Positions 20,198 through 28,085 of a stretch of 47,659 nucleotides of DNA are shown in pieces. The stretch comes from Clostridiaceae bacterium (GTDB taxonomy: Bacteria; Bacillota; Clostridia; Acetivibrionales; DUMC01): positions 1-47,659 of the forward strand of contig DUMC01000068.1 of the NCBI GenBank assembly GCA_012840075.1. Direction: 5' to 3'. Numbering within the stretch: the stretch's first letter is position 1; the number at the start of each line of letters is the position of its first letter. The position numbers were made by a program, and so were the translations under genes. The notes beneath the pieces were generated by a model that worked only from the letters and a program-made list of their open reading frames with translations, searched no databases and was not told where the DNA came from.

Positions 20198-20239
20198 ACA
20201 AGGCAAATAATTTAAGCCTTTCCCCGTTCCGTTTATCCT

Positions 20240-21496
20240 CTAAACCTGACATAGTATCCCATATTCTCTTCCCAAGTCTTCCATGGCATTTAAAACGGTA
20301 TCGAGCTGCTCTTTGGTGTGGTTTGTCATCAGTGACATCCTTATCCTGGCAAGTTTTCTGGGAACCGCAGGATACAATACAGGGTTGGCATAAATGTTCA
20401 TTTCATGAAGTCTACGACAGATTTCTTTTACCTTGTAGTCATCTCCTATTATGATTGGAAATATTGCTGTCTCTGAATTGCCTAAGTTAAAACCTAAGTC
20501 CAGGAGATTTTTTCTGAAGTAATTAATATTTTTCCATAAATTTTCTCTCAATTCAGGTTCATTTTCTATTACATCAATAGCGGCAATAAGGGAAGCTGCA
20601 ACCTGCGGAGTCATAGCTGTTGAAAACATGTAAGTTCTTGAGTAAAAATTAAGGAGAGTAATTATTTCTTTATTTGATGCAATAAAACCACCCACTGCTC
20701 CGAGTCTTTTTGAAAACGTGCCTGCAACTATATCAACTTTTCCTTCTACATTGCAATGCTCCGGTGTGCCTCTTCCGTTTTTACCTATAACTCCCGTAGC
20801 ATGGGCTTCATCTACCATAACATAGGCACCGTATGTTTTTGCTATTTCAACTATTTTATCAAGAGGAGCAATATCACCATCCATGGAGTAAACACCATCA
20901 ACAATAACCAACTTTGTTCTGTACTTGTCTTTCACCCTTTTTAGTATGGATTCAAGAGATTGAAGGTCGTTATGTTTAAAAGGTTTAACATTTGTATTTT
21001 TGCATCCGTCAATGAGGCTGGCATGAGCTAACATGTCAATTACAGCAACATCTTCTTCCTGTAGTAGCGATAATAGAGTCCCTGCATTGGAACCAAAACC
21101 TGAAGTATATATGATGGCTGCTTCACAACCCTTAAACTTAGCAATCTTTTTTTCAAGTTCAATATGTAAATCAATAGTCCCACCTAGAAGAGGCACGCTT
21201 CCCGCTCCTGCCCCATACTTCAGCAATGCTTCCTGTCCGGCTGCAATTACTTTTGGATGCATTGTAAGATTAAGATAGTCATTTGATGCAAGATTAATCA
21301 TTTCTCTGACTTCACCGGTATAAGGGTCTAACACTCGTCTTATCGGTCCCGACCCGCTAAGAGCCACTCTTTTATACTGAAAGTGATGTTTTGCTTTCAC
21401 ATCATCTACAAACTCACTGAATAATTTGGCTCTTTCCATAATGTCCTTGCCAGGTATATTCATAAAATCAGCCATACTATATTTAGTTGAATCCAT
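20240..21496 (-). CDS. Alpha-oxoamine synthase family PLP enzyme (KBL/BioF-like)
   Basis: This fold-type I PLP enzyme belongs to the family that condenses an amino acid with an acyl-CoA: 2-amino-3-ketobutyrate CoA ligase (Kbl), 8-amino-7-oxononanoate synthase (BioF) and related enzymes. Visible are DEAHATG at 229-235, the PLP Lys at 263 in GTFSKRLG, and the YTSGFGSN loop at 130-137. It has 418 residues and an N-terminal extension of about 30 compared with Kbl. The open frame begins at a GTG five codons earlier, but GGAGGG lies in that stretch, 5 bases before ATG 21496. No biotin or threonine-catabolism genes are adjacent, so the exact substrate is open. Confidence 0.85.
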   Translation of the reverse strand: MDSTKYSMADFMNIPGKDIMERAKLFSEFVDDVKAKHHFQYKRVALSGSGPIRRVLDPYTGEVREMINLASNDYLNLTMHPKVIAAGQEALLKYGAGAGSVPLLGGTIDLHIELEKKIAKFKGCEAAIIYTSGFGSNAGTLLSLLQEEDVAVIDMLAHASLIDGCKNTNVKPFKHNDLQSLESILKRVKDKYRTKLVIVDGVYSMDGDIAPLDKIVEIAKTYGAYVMVDEAHATGVIGKNGRGTPEHCNVEGKVDIVAGTFSKRLGAVGGFIASNKEIITLLNFYSRTYMFSTAMTPQVAASLIAAIDVIENEPELRENLWKNINYFRKNLLDLGFNLGNSETAIFPIIIGDDYKVKEICRRLHEMNIYANPVLYPAVPRKLARIRMSLMTNHTKEQLDTVLNAMEDLGREYGILCQV

Positions 21497-21616
21497 ATTT
21501 TCCCTCCACACTGTTCAGCTTATAATATATTTTTCATTATAACTCATTTATAGCTATGTTTTCTATAACCAAATTAATGGAATTTTAATTTAAGTGTATA
21601 TCATTTTACATAAATT

Positions 21617-21644
21617 TAGCTCCTGTTTCTACAAACAGGAGCTA
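21617..21644. terminator. Perfect 12-bp hairpin
   Basis: TAGCTCCTGTTT (21617-21628) and AAACAGGAGCTA (21633-21644) form a perfect stem with a CTAC loop, in the 331-base gap between the oxoamine synthase and the URO-D remnant. The flanking T-runs are weak on both strands. The rest of this gap holds the IS-end-like repeat at 21755-21777 and no gene. Confidence 0.6.
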
Positions 21645-21754
21645 AGTTTATGCTTAATTTAGAGATACATCTATTTTTTCAGTAATAGATTAAGCTTTCT
21701 TTCTCCAATCTGATGTTATAAACTTTTTATTAAACATGCTTTCTATGAAAACAC

Positions 21755-21777
21755 CGGACTACATTTTTATACGACTA
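21755..21777. repeat. Second copy of IS-end-like repeats
   Basis: CGGACTACATTT (21755-21766) and TATACGACTA (21768-21777) repeat the 12-mer and 10-mer seen at 439-474, here in swapped order. This copy lies about 50 bases from the truncated URO-D-like gene. It is probably the degenerate end of a lost insertion sequence. Confidence 0.4.
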
Positions 21778-21827
21778 GAAAAGCTTAGAAAAATTATGGA
21801 CTCTGACCTCCCATCTGTTAAAAGCAA

Positions 21828-22424
21828 TCAAAAAGCTCTATCTATCTCTTCTTTTACAATTTGAACCCACCTGATTAAACTTTCCGATTTGTGGTTTATC
21901 GTTTCAACATCTTTAAGAGTTATGTCAAAATGATTATTGTTTTCCTTGAATATTTTAAAGTTTTCCCTCATATGTTTTCGTACGAAATCTTCATCCAGAC
22001 CTTGGCAGATCATTGTGGCTGGATGTGGTCTCCATGAAAGAATATAATCCTTCCCTATCAATTCTGCACACTTTCTTGTATTTGCAAAGGGTGAAACTGC
22101 AATTCTTCTTAAGTTTTTAACCTTCTTTAAATGATGTATTTTGTCTGTAAGATCTTCGCAGCATCCATAGGCAACAAGGCCGAATTTTTCTAAAATTGGT
22201 ATTTGATATTGAAGTAAAAATTCATAATATAAATCTGGACCAAATGCAGTAAACTCCTGGGCAGCCATATACCACCACAATTCTTTTCTCTTAGCCCCAT
22301 AAACATTGGGAACAGGGTCCGGTAATTCTTCTGCATAGGGCATCGCTTGGTTCTGGTGGTTTGTGTAGGAAAAATCTCCTGCCTTTTCAGCTTCTTCATG
22401 AACCTTTAATATTCCGTCTCTCAT
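21828..22424 (-). pseudogene. Uroporphyrinogen decarboxylase-like protein, C-terminal fragment
   Basis: The 198 residues resemble the C-terminal half of the URO-D/methyltransferase-like proteins of clostridia, which run to roughly 370-420 residues. Recognisable parts are the YGCCEDL turn near residue 87, SPFANTRKCAELIG and the SWRPHPATMI strand. Homology-like sequence continues four codons upstream of the ATG (reading ILSF) and then meets TAA. There is no ribosome-binding site. The N-terminal half is missing, and a plus-strand AraC fragment starts 16 bases away. This is best read as a 5'-truncated pseudogene. The family assignment is from memory of sequence patterns. Confidence 0.6.
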
Positions 22425-22439
22425 GAAAGAAAGAATTTA

Positions 22440-22964
22440 ATGATGTCATATTGCATTTACGATATAAACGGTGTTTTATTGCGTATATCAAACAATATTC
22501 CAATAAAAAATATATTGGAGAAAATAACAATCACCAATGATTTGGGATATTTTGAAAATATGATATCAATGTATCAAGATATATTCAAAGAAGTGGCAGA
22601 AGTAGCAATCAATCAAAAAAATGTTGTAACAAACAAGCTTTTTAAAACTTTAATTGAATACATTGAAGACAACTACAGTGATCCTTCTATGTCTCTAAAA
22701 ACACTTTCCAGTGAATTCTCATTGTCAGATAAATATATATCTTTCTTTTTCAAAGAAAAAACCGGTTGTAATTTTTCTGAATATGTAGAAAATCTACGCC
22801 TTAATAAAGCAATTGAATTAATGAGGGATACTAATTTAACCATAAACGAGATTAGAGAAAGAGTCGGATACACAACATCAAATACATTCTATAAGGCCTT
22901 CAGAAGAAAATTCGGTATCAGCCCCTCTGTCTGGATTGAGCTAAACAGAGGTGCAGGTGCATAA
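22440..22964 (+). pseudogene. AraC-family regulator, C-terminal fragment
   Basis: The 174 residues hold a complete AraC DNA-binding domain: a first helix-turn-helix (MSLKTLSSEFSLSDKYIS), the connecting helix, and a second (TINEIRERVGYTTSNTFYKAFRRKFG). Full-length clostridial relatives of this type have several hundred more residues upstream (receiver or membrane sensor part). Here only about 60 remain, without a convincing ribosome-binding site. The frame stays open upstream into the URO-D remnant. It is a 5'-truncated gene; a free DNA-binding domain could still be made if something drives it. Confidence 0.6.
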
Positions 22965-22972
22965 AGTAGATT

Positions 22973-23101
22973 TTACTTGCTACCTATGAATTTGCCGCTG
23001 TACTTTTCTTTGCTGAATTCATCCAATAATTGCTCGTTTGATTCTAAAGCCCTCACTCCTTGCAGAAATGAAATTATAATATTAATTGAATTTGCTCTCA
23101 T
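22973..23101 (-). CDS. Candidate small protein (42 aa), unknown
   Basis: An ATG-initiated minus-strand frame of 42 codons lies directly downstream of the PDZ protein gene and tail to tail with the AraC fragment. The product has a short hydrophobic stretch (INIIISFLQ) followed by a charged, helix-like part (RALESNEQLLDEFSKEKYSG). The only possible ribosome-binding site is a weak ACAGG. It could be a real small gene, a remnant or chance. Confidence 0.25.
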   Translation of the reverse strand: MRANSINIIISFLQGVRALESNEQLLDEFSKEKYSGKFIGSK

Positions 23102-23169
23102 TACAAACCTGTCTTCACTTAATTACGTATCAGGCTCAAAATCCTCACTCCTTTTATCCCGTTTACCAG

Positions 23170-24426
23170 TTATTGACTGTCTCCTCTGAATCTTTTTACG
23201 AGATTTTTCAATATATTAAATCCGCCATAATATCTTATATTGTAAGTTACTTCATTTTCCCTAGGAACTATAATTATACCTAATTTATCAATTCCTTCAG
23301 GGTAACTTTTATATTCGTAAACTTTCTCCTGTCCGTCTATATTTAATATTTTAACCCAAACGTAATTTGGAGCTTTTCGCAATGCTTCAGCAATGCCTTC
23401 TTCCGTCTGCACATCCATGTTATTTATGCTTAATATTATATCTCCTCTTTTTACTCCCATTTTATATGCACTGCTCTCGGGTAAAACATCCAAAACCCTT
23501 ACTCCTCTATGAACCGGCACAAATAAAGCTTCTTTGTGTTTTTCCAAGAAACGGTTGTAAAAATATATAGCTTCATGTCCTACCAAGGCAAAAACTGAAC
23601 CTAAGAGTTTAAATAAAGCCATGTTCCTGGATAAAACCGCAAGGATAAACAATAATATGCTATATACCATTAACAATACAGCCGTTTCTCTGTTTTTTTT
23701 CTCCGGTTGCATTGCAATTGTCATATCATCAAATGATAAAACTGATACGGAGCAATCAAGCCCTAAAGCTATAACTCCTGCGTAAAAATTCTCAGGCTTA
23801 AACAAAGTCCACCAATTTACGGTAATGGTATTAAACATAATTTCTCTCATTTCCTGAGTAAGAAAAACCGCGAATATTACAGGTACAGGCCATATTTTTC
23901 TGGTTATAAACGCTCCGGCAATACCGTCATCGTATTTTATGTACACCGGTTCGCAGTCTTTTTCCGCTCCGGCATATATCATAATGCTCTTAAAAACCTG
24001 CATAACGGATATCAGCACAAGTATTGACGTAACATTAATATCATGTATTTTGAATATCGTTGCTATTAGAGCAAGTATACCACCTGTATAAACAATGCAC
24101 ATGTATCTGGTGTTAAACAATAAAAAAACACTCATGATCATCAGCATGTAATCAAATACAACAGGTGTGAAAGTAACACCAAGCATTATTAAAATAACGC
24201 CGGCTACAAAAGATATAACAGCCCCGAAAAAAATCACTTCTTGGAGGCTATCCCATATTTTCTTCATCGGTTTATAAGCTGTATTGGTTATCAAAGCCAC
24301 ATACTTTTCATGCTGGATTTTAATAAGAAAAACAACAATCACAAATACCGGTATAAATCTATAATTAAAAATAAAAGCTGTCAAAAATTCTCTTGCAACA
24401 GCAGATAGTACTTTCATTAAAGGCAA
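23170..24426 (-). CDS. Multi-pass membrane protein with C-terminal PDZ domain
   Basis: The 418 residues have about eight hydrophobic segments from residue 8 to about 300. A PDZ domain follows (about 310-385) with the signature PESSAYKMGVKRGDIILSINN. No protease catalytic motif is visible. The layout recalls MinJ of Bacillus, a polytopic PDZ protein that links DivIVA to MinD at division sites, but that link is only a structural analogy. The start is TTG, 8 bases after AGAGGTG; an in-frame ATG three codons later lacks spacing. It lies 92 bases after the purine nucleoside phosphorylase gene on the same strand and may be co-transcribed. Confidence 0.7.
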   Translation of the reverse strand: MPLMKVLSAVAREFLTAFIFNYRFIPVFVIVVFLIKIQHEKYVALITNTAYKPMKKIWDSLQEVIFFGAVISFVAGVILIMLGVTFTPVVFDYMLMIMSVFLLFNTRYMCIVYTGGILALIATIFKIHDINVTSILVLISVMQVFKSIMIYAGAEKDCEPVYIKYDDGIAGAFITRKIWPVPVIFAVFLTQEMREIMFNTITVNWWTLFKPENFYAGVIALGLDCSVSVLSFDDMTIAMQPEKKNRETAVLLMVYSILLFILAVLSRNMALFKLLGSVFALVGHEAIYFYNRFLEKHKEALFVPVHRGVRVLDVLPESSAYKMGVKRGDIILSINNMDVQTEEGIAEALRKAPNYVWVKILNIDGQEKVYEYKSYPEGIDKLGIIIVPRENEVTYNIRYYGGFNILKNLVKRFRGDSQ

Positions 24427-24518
24427 AACTCATTCACCTCTGATCTCAAGCTTAATTATTGACCCTGAATAGTTTTGTTACTATTCCTGGGTTTAAGCCT
24501 ATTATTCAAACCTATCAT

Positions 24519-25319
24519 TTATAGTTTCTCTATTATTTTTTTTACAAGTTCCACTAATTTGGATGCTGACCGGTTGGCAATTTCAACTACTTCTTCATGG
24601 TTTAACGGTTTTTCAAGTATACCTGCAGCCATATTTGTTATACAGGATATACCTAAGACCTTCATGCCTCCGTGATTTGCAACGATAACTTCCGGAACGG
24701 TGGACATACCTACGGCATCTGCACCGATTATTCTCAAAAAACGTATCTCAGCCGGTGTTTCATAGCTTGGACCTGCGACTGCTGCATAAACACCTTTTCT
24801 AAGCCGAATTGCAAGATCTTCCGCTGTTTGGAAAGCAATATCCATGAGTTGCCTGTCATAAGCTTGAGTCATATCGGGGAATCTTTTGCCAAAAACATCA
24901 TAGTTCTTGCCTATTAAAGGATTGGTGCCCATCAAGTTTATGTGATCTTCAATTAGCATTAAATCTCCTGGCTTAAAATCAGTATTTATCCCTCCTGCGG
25001 AGTTGGTAACTATTAATTTTGACACTCCAAGCATTTGCATTATACGGACCGGATAGACAACATTCTGCATGCTATAACCTTCATAATAATGGAATCTTCC
25101 TTGCATGCATATAACAGGTTTTCCTGACAGATATCCTATAACAAGTTGACCTTTATGTCCTTCCACTGTAGACATAGGAAAATATGGTATGTTTTTGTAT
25201 GGAATACTAATTTTATTTTCTATATCCTCCGCCAGCATTCCAAGTCCTGAACCAAGTATAATACCGATTTCAGGATTTATTGTACAATTCTCCTTTATAT
25301 ATTTTATAGAATCCTTCAT
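24519..25319 (-). CDS. Purine nucleoside phosphorylase (inosine/guanosine type)
   Basis: This cytoplasmic enzyme splits purine nucleosides with phosphate in purine salvage. It belongs to the trimeric PNP/MTAP family: ILGSGLG near the N-terminus (phosphate loop), STVEGHKGQLV, VTNSAGGI, AGPSYETPAEIRFLR and GADAVGMSTVPEVIVA with the substrate Asn shortly after. From ATG 25319 it has 266 residues, matching the family start. The frame is open upstream to a TTG at 25397 and an ATG at 25340. None of these starts has a well-placed ribosome-binding site; an AGGAG stretch lies about 50 bases upstream of the ATG. Confidence 0.92.
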   Translation of the reverse strand: MKDSIKYIKENCTINPEIGIILGSGLGMLAEDIENKISIPYKNIPYFPMSTVEGHKGQLVIGYLSGKPVICMQGRFHYYEGYSMQNVVYPVRIMQMLGVSKLIVTNSAGGINTDFKPGDLMLIEDHINLMGTNPLIGKNYDVFGKRFPDMTQAYDRQLMDIAFQTAEDLAIRLRKGVYAAVAGPSYETPAEIRFLRIIGADAVGMSTVPEVIVANHGGMKVLGISCITNMAAGILEKPLNHEEVVEIANRSASKLVELVKKIIEKL

Positions 25320-25578
25320 TTTGTTAAGTAATAATCTCATTGGGTTGCGGCAGGAAGTAACTATATTGACTTTCCCCCTGCTCTCCTTTCTATTCAAATT
25401 TTAACTAACATACTAGTTCATCCAATGCAATTCATGTACTGTAAAAATTATTATTTATCAGTAATTATACCCAGCTTGTTTGCTTTTTATCTGGTTAAAA
25501 CATCAAATCTTGTAAATATTATATCTTATTATCTTTATAAAAGAAAGTGAATGTTTTAAAAGTACCAATATTTACAGG

Positions 25579-25607
25579 TTGAACTTTTCTCCAAAACATT
25601 TTATAAT
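25579..25607 (+). promoter_or_regulatory. Promoter of the riboswitch-controlled NlpC/P60 gene
   Basis: TTGAAC (25579-25584), a 17-base spacer and TATAAT (25602-25607) sit directly upstream of the riboswitch, so transcription would begin at its 5' edge. Confidence 0.75.
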
Positions 25608-25610
25608 ATT

Positions 25611-25775
25611 TCATCCGGGTATATCCCGGTTAATTTGCCGAATCCTGTTAACCAGGAGCGGGGGATGCAATTTATTTTGGGGTTAATCTGCAAACGCCGA
25701 CAAATGCCGGTCAATGCAGTAGGGGATGCCACTCTCTCCGCACCCGTCAGCTAACCTCGTAGGCTAGAGAGGGGG
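25611..25775 (+). promoter_or_regulatory. ydaO-type cyclic di-AMP riboswitch
   Basis: The leader contains the conserved core blocks of the ydaO/yuaA motif: TTGCCGAATCC, AGGAGCGGGGGA, GGGGTTAATCTGC, a GCCGACAAATGCCGG hairpin, and CACCCGTCAGCTAACCTCGTAGGC. The family senses c-di-AMP and commonly controls cell-wall hydrolases, as here. CTCTCTCC before the last block can pair with AGAGAGGG after it. That helix holds the ribosome-binding site, 9 bases before the GTG start, so control of translation is possible. The edges are approximate. The rest of the 25320-25783 gap upstream shows nothing else. Confidence 0.9.
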
Positions 25776-25783
25776 TAATTACA

Positions 25784-26449
25784 GTGAAAAAATTAAGACT
25801 TAAAATTATTGGAATTATAGCTATTTTATTTTTAGCAACAACGGTAATCAGCATACCGGTTAGAGCCGACTATTATTCAGAAAGGATCCTGTTGTATTAT
25901 GGAATGCGTGGTAGCGAAGTAGTCAGGCTTCAGAACGATCTTAAATCACTAGGATATTTTTGGGCAAATTCTACAGGTTATTTCGGAAGTATAACAAAGC
26001 AAGCGGTAATTAATTATCAATTGAGCAAGGGACTTGTTGCAGACGGTATTGTAGGAAAAAATACTTCAAGAGAAATTAAACTTGATAAAATAATAAAAAC
26101 GGCAAAAAGTTATCAAGGCATTCCGTATGTATGGGGAGGTGCTTCTCCTTCAGGCTTTGATTGTTCAGGATTTATCTACTATGTTATGCAAAAAAACGGC
26201 ATAACTGTACCGAGAACCTCTTCGCAGCAATACTATAATGCAGGAACATGGGTTTCAAAAAGTAATCTGAAACGAGGAGATCTGGTATTTTTCACAACTT
26301 ACAAAGCAGGTCCTTCCCATGTAGGAATCTACATTGGGAACAACCAGTTCATCCATGCAAGTTCCGGCAGCGGTAAAATTATAATATCCAGTATGAGTAA
26401 TCCTTATTTTGCCCAAAGGTATATTGGAGCTAAAAGAGTGATTTCTTAA
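25784..26449 (+). CDS. Secreted NlpC/P60 peptidoglycan endopeptidase with PG-binding domain
   Basis: The 221-residue protein begins with a signal peptide (residues 1 to about 28, cleavage near VRA-DYY). A peptidoglycan_binding_1 domain follows (about 38-100, GMRGSEVVRLQNDLKSLGYF). The C-terminal NlpC/P60 cysteine peptidase has Cys127 in GFDCSGF, His179 in SHVGIYIG and His191 in FIHAS. It would cut peptide stems in the wall. The start is GTG, behind the c-di-AMP riboswitch, so wall turnover is tied to c-di-AMP, the usual pairing for this riboswitch class. A hairpin terminator follows 100 bases after the stop. Confidence 0.95.
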   Translation: MKKLRLKIIGIIAILFLATTVISIPVRADYYSERILLYYGMRGSEVVRLQNDLKSLGYFWANSTGYFGSITKQAVINYQLSKGLVADGIVGKNTSREIKLDKIIKTAKSYQGIPYVWGGASPSGFDCSGFIYYVMQKNGITVPRTSSQQYYNAGTWVSKSNLKRGDLVFFTTYKAGPSHVGIYIGNNQFIHASSGSGKIIISSMSNPYFAQRYIGAKRVIS

Positions 26450-26549
26450 AATTATTAGAAAATTTTTCTAAATTTGAACACTTTTTAAAAAATATAATAA
26501 AAATATAATTATGTTACAAAAGCATTATAAAAATGCTGTTTAATACATC

Positions 26550-26582
26550 GGGCACTTTTCCAGGGTGTACGGAAAGGTGCCC
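26550..26582 (+). terminator. Terminator between the NlpC/P60 gene and the rubredoxin fusion gene
   Basis: GGGCACTTTTCC (26550-26561) pairs with GGAAAGGTGCCC (26571-26582) with one G-T pair, followed by T-rich sequence. It lies between convergent genes and may act in both directions. Confidence 0.8.
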
Positions 26583-26596
26583 GCCTTATATTTTAT

Positions 26597-27298
26597 TCAT
26601 ACTTTTATAAAAAGGCTTTTGGCTGCCGTACAAATGGGACAACACCAATCAGAAGGTAAATCTTCAAATCTCGTACCCGGCATTATGTTGTGATTTACAT
26701 CACCAACTTCCGGATCATATATATAACCACAAATCGGGCATCGATATTTTGAAGCGGTCTGCTGTTCTTCCTTCACTTCAGAAATTTCCGCATTAATACC
26801 CCTATAAGTAGGTGCAGTCTTAGGTGCCGTACCTTTTTTAACCTCATGATAATAAGCATATGTCAAAGGCTTATCCTTTTTCAAAACATCAGCATCTAAT
26901 AACTCTCCGACAAATATAGTATGCGTTCCGACATCAAATTTTTGTCTGAGGTCACATTCCAAGTAATCAATGCAATACTCAGTAAGTACGGGAGTTCCTC
27001 CTGCTGCATTTTTATATTTTACTTTTGCAAATTTATTTACATTCCTGCCACAATTAAATCCAAAAAGGCCAATAAGTTCCATAGGCGTATCTTGGGCTAA
27101 AATTGAAACACCGAATCGCCCGCTTTTTTCGATGAGTTCATGCGTATAATTTTGTTTGTTAATAGAAACTGCCACATTTATTGGTTCCGCCGTTACTTGA
27201 AATACCGTATTTGCAATCTGTCCGTTAATTATTTCTCCATATCTTGTCGATACTACATACAGACCGTATGTAATATCAAATAAGGCTTTAATATCCAT
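26597..27298 (-). CDS. hrb: High-molecular-weight rubredoxin (flavin reductase-rubredoxin fusion)
   Basis: The 233-residue protein has an FMN-binding flavin-reductase-like domain (about 1-160) fused through a short linker to a rubredoxin, with CPICG at 187-190 and CPIC at 220-223. This is the layout of Hrb of Moorella, which passes electrons from NAD(P)H to flavodiiron proteins for NO or O2 reduction. No flavodiiron gene is adjacent. The first ATG (27307) abuts AAAGG, so ATG 27298 with 9-base spacing is preferred. Rubrerythrin and MsrAB lie further along the window and fit the same stress theme, but not the same operon. Confidence 0.92.
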   Translation of the reverse strand: MDIKALFDITYGLYVVSTRYGEIINGQIANTVFQVTAEPINVAVSINKQNYTHELIEKSGRFGVSILAQDTPMELIGLFGFNCGRNVNKFAKVKYKNAAGGTPVLTEYCIDYLECDLRQKFDVGTHTIFVGELLDADVLKKDKPLTYAYYHEVKKGTAPKTAPTYRGINAEISEVKEEQQTASKYRCPICGYIYDPEVGDVNHNIMPGTRFEDLPSDWCCPICTAAKSLFIKV

Positions 27299-27403
27299 TA
27301 TTTTCATCCTTTCATTTATTACATTTTATACAACTGATAAGTTCATTAATTTCATTATATATTATTTTAGTCATAACGCAGAAAAAAATTCCAATTTAAA
27401 ACC

Positions 27404-28033
27404 TCATTTAACGTTAAGCATTGGATTCCCCGGATCCCTATACATCCCATTTTCATCAAACCGAGTCAATTGTTCAGGCCAATGCTCATCAAAGTAACGG
27501 GTAGTATCCGTCAAACCTTCCGTTTCTCTTAAATATTCTCCCACCATATTGTAAATATTAATATTATGCAGCATTCTCCTGCTTTTTTCATCCCTTATTA
27601 CATGGTAATAGTTTCTATAGGGATCAACTTCTTTAAGCAGCCTCAACCAATATTCTCTTCTTTCTTTTGGAACTTTATATTTCATGGCTTTATAAGCTAA
27701 CATTATTTCCTTAACCGAAAAATCCAATTTTGAATCATTAGTTATTTTACCTGCTGAATAACAACAAGCATCCATCATCTTCAGCCATAGATCCATGTAA
27801 TCTTGTTTTCGACCATTTGCCAGTAATATCCCGATAGCACTTGTAACCCTTGAGTATGCTTGTATATCTTCAATAATACCCGTATCTGATTTAGGAAGCT
27901 TGCTTTCAAGGTATTCCTTACTATATGCATCAACACACATTTCAATAATATCCAAATAATAATTCTTTGTAATACCGGTTGGTTGAAAATTATCAGGTTT
28001 TTTTATATTTTTAATATACCCTAAAAAATCCAT
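27404..28033 (-). pseudogene. 3'-truncated helical protein of a degraded glycan locus
   Basis: The 209 residues are mostly helical and Tyr/Trp-rich, with RREYWLRLLKEVDPYRNY, NINIYNMVGEYLRETEGL and a terminal FDENGMYRDPGNPM. The last motif resembles the middle of larger (alpha/alpha)-barrel proteins of clostridial glycan loci. Here the frame stops five codons later, so the C-terminal part looks lost. The frame opens earlier (28084), but AGAGGTG fixes the start at ATG 28033. It follows the 773-residue protein gene by about 50 bases. A short but complete protein cannot be excluded. Confidence 0.55.
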
Positions 28034-28069
28034 GAAATTCACCTCTTCTATGAAATTCACTTCTTCTAT
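28034..28069. repeat. 18-bp tandem duplication of a ribosome-binding site
   Basis: GAAATTCACCTCTTCTAT (28034-28051) is repeated with one change at 28052-28069. Each copy reads on the minus strand as a ribosome-binding-site-like segment (AGAGGTG or AGAAGTG). Only the copy nearest the ATG has the better match. Confidence 0.7.
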
Positions 28070-28085
28070 GTGAAACTTTATCATA

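Noticed and set aside
20240-21496. Assignment as BioF of a biotin operon
   Set aside because: No other biotin genes are nearby and the N-terminal extension fits the wider oxoamine synthase family equally well.
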